Assembly: GCA_965153455.1 (NCBI GenBank)
Contig: OZ234502.1
Span: 9,021,495 to 9,085,494 of the forward strand
Length of the DNA: 64,000 bases
Direction of reading: 5' to 3'
DNA from: Sphagnum compactum
Taxonomy: Eukaryota > Bryophyta > Sphagnopsida > Sphagnales
Shown: positions 57,797 to 64,000 of the stretch, piece by piece
Layout of the letters: every line of letters starts with the position of its first letter
How positions within the stretch are numbered: the stretch's first letter is position 1
Position numbers and translations under genes: made by a program
The notes under the pieces: generated by a model
The model's database searches: none
Told to the model about the DNA's origin: nothing
The model's input: only the letters and a program-made list of their open reading frames with translations

Positions 57797-58102
57797 GGCC
57801 TTTCCTACCAAGGCAAGGATATTGTGTTTAGATTCCTTATAGAGTGTAGTAGTAGCTTCGGGGATTTTGGCCCCCCTAGGTTTAAATAGGCCTATTTTTA
57901 TATGAGGATTTTTGAAAGCTGATGTTTTGGCTTGTGTTGAAACTTGAGATTAGTTAGAGAGTTATAATATATCTTGAAGGATTTTTAGTTTCTTTTAGAG
58001 GAGTTTTTGAAGATTATGTATAATTTTTGCATGGTGAAATATTTGAGTTTCCATAATTCTTTCTTTTGCCTTAAGTTACTTTTTAATGTAAATGGCAAGG
58101 CC
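57797..58102 (+). mobile_element. MITE-like family M, copy C (most complete, about 306 bp)
   Basis: It starts ggcctttcctaccaaggcaagg and ends ggcaaggcc, giving short inverted termini of the type GGCCTTGCC/GGCAAGGCC. The body matches copies at 7.1 kb and, inverted, at 63.0-63.3 kb. It has no coding capacity. No clear target-site duplication was identified. Confidence 0.65.
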
Positions 58103-60200
58103 ACAGTGTGACTGACACACCCCCTTGACAATTTCTTTGCTACAAGTGTGACCCCACTCAATCAAATGCATTCTCCTTATGAATTTTGACTCTTTGGCAG
58201 CCTGCCTTCACCTCCCCTTTTAATGGCTTGTGAGACTTTGGAGTCTAACAAAGTGTGACCCATTGTTAGTTGGGTGCCAGGTTTTAGGGTGTCTAGCTTG
58301 AATTTACTCTCTACTACTACCCCTCATTGACTCCATAAACACACCCAAAAATAATAACAATAATAATAATAACAACCCCAATTGTTTGATTAATAGGGTA
58401 CTTACATGATGCATAGACATAGGAGCAAGGGGGGCCATCATAACACCACAAAGAATGAACCTCCCTCTAGCCTATACACCTGAAAAGAAAGAAGAACAAA
58501 CAAAAAAAACAACACCATAAATGCCCCTTTCTTGTTCTATAATAATAGACTCCATACTTACACCTCTTTGCCAGACTGCCAGTTTGCACAATTGATGATG
58601 GCTTCTGTTGAGTTTGGCGATGTTATTCTTTCTTTCTTTGTATAAGAGCAGATTGGGTTGGGGGGGGGGGACCTTGTGTCAGTGACCAAAGAACTTCAGG
58701 TTTGGACTTTGGTTCACCTTCTTTGATTACTTAGGCTACTATGTACTACTACCTAGCTCCTAATTTTGTCCCTTTTGGCCAAAACTTCATAAACCCAATT
58801 GAGGTTTTAGTGTGGGTGGGTGGGTTGGTTGGTGTGTGTTGAAATGGAAATGACCCTCTAGAAGCATTGATTAGACCTAACTAGCCGTAACACATTTTTC
58901 TGCTTCTTGTATTCCTCTTTCTTGCTCCTATGTCATCCGACTTTTAGTGACTCTATCCCTCAAAGTCTCTAGTTTCCAATGGCCTTTTTGGTGGTGAAGA
59001 GAATTCATTTTTCTGGTAACTTATAAATTGTTTTCCTAATAAATCTTCAATGATTCTCATCCTTCTTTGGTAACCTAATGTTTGTTAAATTAAGTAGTCT
59101 TGTTTATTTAACCAAGATCTTAAGTTCTTCAGGTGTTTTTTTGCTTGGTTAAGTCCTTCTACTTAGCAACAATGGTTGTGGCTAACCAAATTTAGAGATA
59201 CAAACTTTACAACAATTCTACAATGAAGCACAACAATTTAGTAAAACACTAGAAGGATATAACATCAACCGAGAAGCTTCAAGTTGAAACCATATAGAAC
59301 ACCAACATCCAAAACTCTCACTCTTCAAGGACTTTTCAACAATACCAAAAGCTAGGCCCAATTTTTCCTTTTAAAAATGAGATTTGATTTTTCATTTTTT
59401 TAAATTGATAATTTTTTTCAATATTCATTAATATCTCTTGCACCAAAGGTGTAAACATTATGAAACCACCCACATCGTTGCATCCCTACTCTTTGAAGAG
59501 GTTTTTAATTGAGTTTTTAAAACAAAAAGTGGATAGACTCCACATCCCGTTTCCGTAGGTAATCAACACCATAGAAGGACGCTTGAAGATTTTTAATGAA
59601 AACCAAATCCAACTAAATCATCTTATGGATGATCCCTGCTAGAGAGAGGTACATCACAAAATTGAAAACAAATTATGGGGGAAAGAAAACAAAAAAAAAG
59701 CATTGGGTGGGCATGGCGTACAAAGCAGCAAATGAGGACACAAAATGGTCGACCATCACCAAAACACTTAAACTCCAAGCTGCCAAAGGAGCTTTATACA
59801 GTGGTGCACGGTCAACTAAATACATACAAATGTAGCCCTCGTAAGAGTAATCATAAGCATTTTTATGAAGTTCGTTTTCGGGGGTCTTTGTTGGCTAATG
59901 AGTTGTTCTATTAGAACAAAATGTGTATAGTTTACTATTCATGTGTGCATCGGTAGCTATTCTTCGTACATACATACACATCCATCCGTTGTCAGAGTGC
60001 ACCTATCATCCGTAGAGGATAATGAAGAATACGACCCAAACTTTGCCAACCAAGCACGAGGGAGAGGGCCTACTTCAGTTGTCAAAAAATGGGCGGTTTT
60101 GCTACAAAAGAACCCAATCTAGTTTCGAGTATGAAACATGTTTTCCTTGTTCCATATTACCTTAATGAGACGGGGATCGATGTTCTATTTGTCAAATTTA
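58103..60200. other. Spacer, no gene recognised
   Basis: Only short unsupported open frames. A poly-G run of 11 lies at 58660-58670. Confidence 0.5.
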
Positions 60201-60202
60201 TG

Positions 60203-60456
60203 ATTTAGCCAATGTGGTGGGAAGATTTAGCCAAATTTGGCTACAAACTAAATATGAAATAAATTTTTTGAACATTCGTCTATATATATATATGTTTGAC
60301 TATATACTTGAACCACATATTAAAAAAATCTGAATTTTTTTCTACAATCTTATTGCCGAATTCTGGCAATCTACTGAAAAATCTCAAAAAGCACTTGATT
60401 TTAGCACTTTTAATTGTTTAATTTCGCTATTTCGCTACATATAGCCAGCAAAAAAA
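60203..60456 (+). mobile_element. Dispersed repeat E, copy 2
   Basis: Plus-strand match to the reverse of 19031-19250: gatttagccaaatttggct, acaaactaaatatgaaa, and gattttagcacttttaatt near the end. A TA microsatellite is inserted at 60282-60292. Confidence 0.65.
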
Positions 60457-63037
60457 GGCTAATAATGGGGATTATTGAGAAGGTAGCCTATAGGGTGGAG
60501 TGAATCATGCACATGGTTTTGTAAGCAAATGAGTCCCTATATTTTATATAATATATTAGCAAATGCATCATACTATAGTTTATTTAATTTTGTTTAATTT
60601 AGCCACTCTAAGAAGCTTGTGGGTGCCTTAAGACCTGTTAGAATGGTCGGGTGGTGGGAATGGTCGAAAACACATGTATGCTCCAAAAATTGTCGAAAAT
60701 GTATGACAATTGATTGTTAGGTGTTTTTTTGGATGTTTTTTGAATTGTGGAAAACTTCTGACAATCGTTGCCACAAGCGAACAATGTAACATGGATGACA
60801 TGTAGACAGAAAAACACTTTTTCATTCTTTTCCCATCCCATAGTTAACCACAATGGTTAGCTAAGCACTAACCATCCACATGTATCTCAATATCTACCTA
60901 CCTAATTATTTTTGTCCGGGCTTTCCAATTTTTGTAAAGCTTGTGTGCGGAGAGGGGTAGGCATGGATCAAAGCGGGTGTGTGTAGTAGAGAAGAAGCCC
61001 TTTGTGTTCGATAACATCCTCCCCCGCCCCCCCCCCCCCCCCCCCCCACCCAAATTTTTTTTTAATGCCGAAACCACACCTCTATTTTGGAGTCGATTAT
61101 GATGCACTTGTCGCACTTTGTACTTGAACTTCATTCAAGGAGAAAGCATTATGCTCAAAGTTGGCAAATATGAACAGCTTGCTCGGTTACGGGAAAGGAA
61201 CGGGAAAACAAATTATTAAATAATCAAAGGCTTTTATTTACGTACATATCAAGGCCCAAGGGACATAACGGACTACTAAATAAATAAATAAATAAATAAG
61301 TAAGCAGATAGATAGGCCGAAGTATTTGTATATTAGAAAACTCGGTGGCTATCACTATTATCCCTCGGTCTTCTTGAAGAGGGAGGGGGGGGGGGGGGGG
61401 GGGGGGGAGAAAGGTTTATGGTAGCTTATTTTACACTATTTACAAGCCCAAATTGAGTTTTGCACTATTTGAAGGCTATACTTCATCCAAAATATATTTT
61501 GTACATGGCATTTTATTTGTAGAAGTGTTTCAAATTTTCCAAAAAGTTTTTTTTTTCAAAGAATTTTTTTTTTAATTGGGGGAAAAATTATGAAGAATTT
61601 CACAACATTTTGACCTATAGAAAGAAATATTCAGTTGCCATTTTTTATTTTTTTAAACCCAAAATTTTGCCAAGTTTTGAAAGTAAAGTTTCAATTTACT
61701 TCTTTTTGTGGATGTCAGCCAAACTAGTGATCGTTCACAAGAAATTTTAGTCAAAGTGGAAAAAAATTATGAATTTTTTAATATTTTGATTACTTATTAG
61801 AACTTATTGTAAAAATTTGATAACACTAATGAAAAAAATATGTAAAAATTTTATGTTTGTTGCAACTTGTCTGATGCAACTAAAAAGTGTCCATGCAATT
61901 AAAAATACAACTAAAAAATGTTCAATACAATTAGATTGCGACTAGATAAATAAGTTGCAACAAACATGATTTTTTTTAATATAATTTTTATTTAAAAAAT
62001 AAAAATAAAATATAAGGCTATTTTTTTTCACAAAAATCCTTTGTATTCGCTGAAATCATATTTTTCAAGTCAACAAAATGTGAAAACAAAGTTTTCCGCC
62101 CCCTCCCAAAATCTCTTTATTTATAAAATTATATAACAATGGCAGGTTTTTCAGACAACCTAGCAAAGCTTGTCTTCCATTGTTTGTAGCTTCTAATAGA
62201 GTTGGTGTGATGTACATTCTTTACAAAACCCAAGTAAAAAATTTTGTGAGCTGACATTTTGTTGCTTGAGTCTTCATGGAGATATGGGGATCTTTGAAGT
62301 CTGATCCTTCAAAATGATGTCACTTCAAAGGGTTGAGGTTGTCCAAAAACATAATTCATACTTCTACATGCCATAGCCCCCTAAAGTTCCCAATGGAATT
62401 CAGCAAAGTACATGAACTTACACTTAAGTGATATTGTCAATAACCTTTCAAACCCTTTGTAGTTTGTATAGAGTTGGGATTTTAAGCTCTCCCCCACCCC
62501 CTCCCCACTCCAACACCCCCCCTTATATAAACTCCCCACCATGAATCTAGCCAACTTGTTTTTGCAGGTTGACAAATCTACCCATTCTTTAATTGTGGGA
62601 GTTCAATTTGATCAAGATGGGCAAAATCTAGGTGCTACAATTTTGCTCCCCTCTTTGAAAGTTCTACCATAAATATTATACTTTGGCAATATAGTCAACA
62701 AAAATAGGCCCCTCTCCCCCCCCTCCCCTCCCCTCCCCTCCCCACCCATTATGGGACATTAAATTGTAATCATTTTTCCACCCAACAAAAATCATTAAAG
62801 GTCAATAGTATTTATCTCCAAAGAGACAACCCAAAAACTTATCATTAAATGGGGGCTGACATTCATTTCTCTTTGGTGTCTGGGTTTTAATGAGTTGTGT
62901 TCCTAGCAGTAAACTGCACTATTTTGAGCCTTTTTGGTTTCTTCATTTATTAGTTGCCATTGAGGCCCTTACCCCCAACTTTAACAGCTCCCACAATAAT
63001 ATTACCCATCTTTAACAAGGTGTGTGTCACACTTGTG
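60457..63037. other. AT-rich spacer with homopolymers, no gene recognised
   Basis: It contains a poly-C run of 21 (61027-61047), a poly-G run of 23 (61385-61407), an (AAAT)n run at about 61279-61297 and a CCCCT-type run at 62711-62740. No coding motif. Confidence 0.5.
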
Positions 63038-63275
63038 GCCTTGCTAAAACGTATCTCAAGGCAAAAGAAGAAATTATTATGGAAACTCAAATATTTCACC
63101 ATGCAAAAATATATACCCAATCTTCAAAAACTCCTTTAAAAGAAACCACAATCCTTCAAGATATATTATAACTTTATAATAACTAATCTCAAATTTCAAC
63201 ACAAGCCAAATTATCATCTTTCAAAAATCCTCATATAAAAATAGACCTATTATTTTTACCTAGGGGCCAAAATTC
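63038..63275 (-). mobile_element. MITE-like family M, copy D (inverted, truncated)
   Basis: It begins ggccttgct and carries the reverse of the family body: aaatatttcaccatgcaaaa, tctcaa-tttcaacacaa and tcctcatataaaaatagacc. It stops matching at the ggggccaaaattcc segment and so lacks the far end. Confidence 0.7.
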
Positions 63276-64000
63276 CTTTGTTCCTCTTTTCAAATAAGTT
63301 CTTTCCTTTTTTTCTCACTTTTCTGGGTGCTTTGTTTAATGATGTTTGCCAGGGTTTCATCATCAGTTGTTCTTCTCTTCTTGCAGAGAAGAATCACAAA
63401 CATAATAATAAAAATCAATCAATAAAGGAGGAGAACCACCTGACAAGGGAACATGAGAAGAAAAAAAAAGAAAAGGACCAAAGTTCAAACAAAAGAGAAC
63501 ACCTCAAAGTGCAAAAACACCCAAAATGGAGAGCCTTAAGAGGAGAAATCAAGTAACCTAGGACTTAAAAGCATCGCCATCATCAGTAACATGAAGCAAG
63601 TCGTGCAAGGAAATGGATGAAAAACTTGGAAAAACAGCAAGCCTAGAAAAGGTCTCTCCTGCTTTTGAAAACTGCCCATTGCAAGATAATGGCAACAAGA
63701 TAGTGGCAATCTGAACTCTCTCAAAAGCCACAAACACCCTTTGCCTATAAAATGAACATAAAATCAAAAGAGGAGATCCCAATCACAAACCGAGATGAGA
63801 CATTTGAATGTGGATAGAAAAAACAAAGTATGTGTGAGGGTCCAAAGATGGGATGATGGTGCGATTCATCTTACAAAGTTTGGTTGGATCATCATAAGGG
63901 GGGTTTGATTGCAAGGGGACTTTGCAGCTCTGACTGCACTATTTTCCTTTGTTTCCCCAAACTCTTGAAGTGGCCAGGACAGATCTTTGCTCATAAGCTT
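63276..64000. other. Spacer to the end of the window, no gene recognised
   Basis: Short open frames on both strands without motifs. A gene could begin beyond the window edge. Confidence 0.45.

Noticed and set aside
1-64000. tRNA, rRNA or organellar insertions
   Set aside because: I looked for T-loop (GGTTCRA) signatures, rRNA-like blocks and plastid gene motifs and found none convincing; tRNAscan and Infernal would settle this.

Overview
The window is nuclear DNA of a land plant. Introns are short and GT-AG, the spacers are AT-rich and full of microsatellites and small repeats, and the recognisable genes belong to plant families (plant soluble epoxide hydrolase, a plant PI-PLC X-domain protein, a DUF7138-like protein, a TIFY8-like protein). 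Roughly one gene per 15 kb plus many transposon relics suggests a medium-to-large genome. I cannot name the species; a fern, lycophyte or gymnosperm is possible, but this is a guess.

Layout. (1) 0.9-2.75 kb, minus strand: a five-exon soluble epoxide hydrolase, 319 aa, whose exons join in frame without a break. (2) 2.8-10.8 kb: gene-poor, with local duplications, a terminal-inverted-repeat element, a foldback and one copy of a MITE-like family. (3) 11.9-12.9 kb, plus strand: an intronless 330-aa PI-PLC X-domain protein with tandem repeats on both sides. (4) 15.6-17.0 kb, minus strand: an intronless 477-aa DUF7138-like protein with a long leader to about 18.9 kb. (5) 19-29.5 kb: mostly unrecognised spacer with one possible 104-aa reading frame. 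(6) 29.7-31.9 kb, minus strand: a broken DUF7869-type gene. (7) 32.2-38.3 kb, plus strand: a Ty3/gypsy-type LTR retrotransposon, the most interesting object here. (8) 38.9-43.8 kb, minus strand: relics of a second Ty3/gypsy integrase and of an unrecognised Lys/Glu-rich coding region. (9) 47.9-50.5 kb, minus strand: a five-exon TIFY8-like gene, 509 aa. (10) 51-64 kb: no gene recognised; MITE-like copies, dispersed repeats and very long poly-G/poly-C runs.

The retrotransposon at 32,236-38,310 has three unusual features. First, the 15 nt just after its left LTR segment are the exact reverse complement of the predicted 5' end of its own transcript, 31 nt downstream of a TATA box. That is the arrangement used for self-primed reverse transcription in Tf1/sushi-group elements. 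Second, its LTR parts are out of order: Y - internal - X - Y - X instead of XY - internal - XY. The Y/X junction is exactly the one predicted if the two cDNA ends, set by this PBS and PPT, had been joined as in a 2-LTR circle. Third, the integrase reading frame ends in a complete C4HC3 PHD finger where a chromodomain would be expected in a chromovirus. The copy is dead (stops, frameshifts, a lost catalytic Asp, no protease seen).

The four host genes are not an operon or a pathway; nothing in the sequence links their functions.
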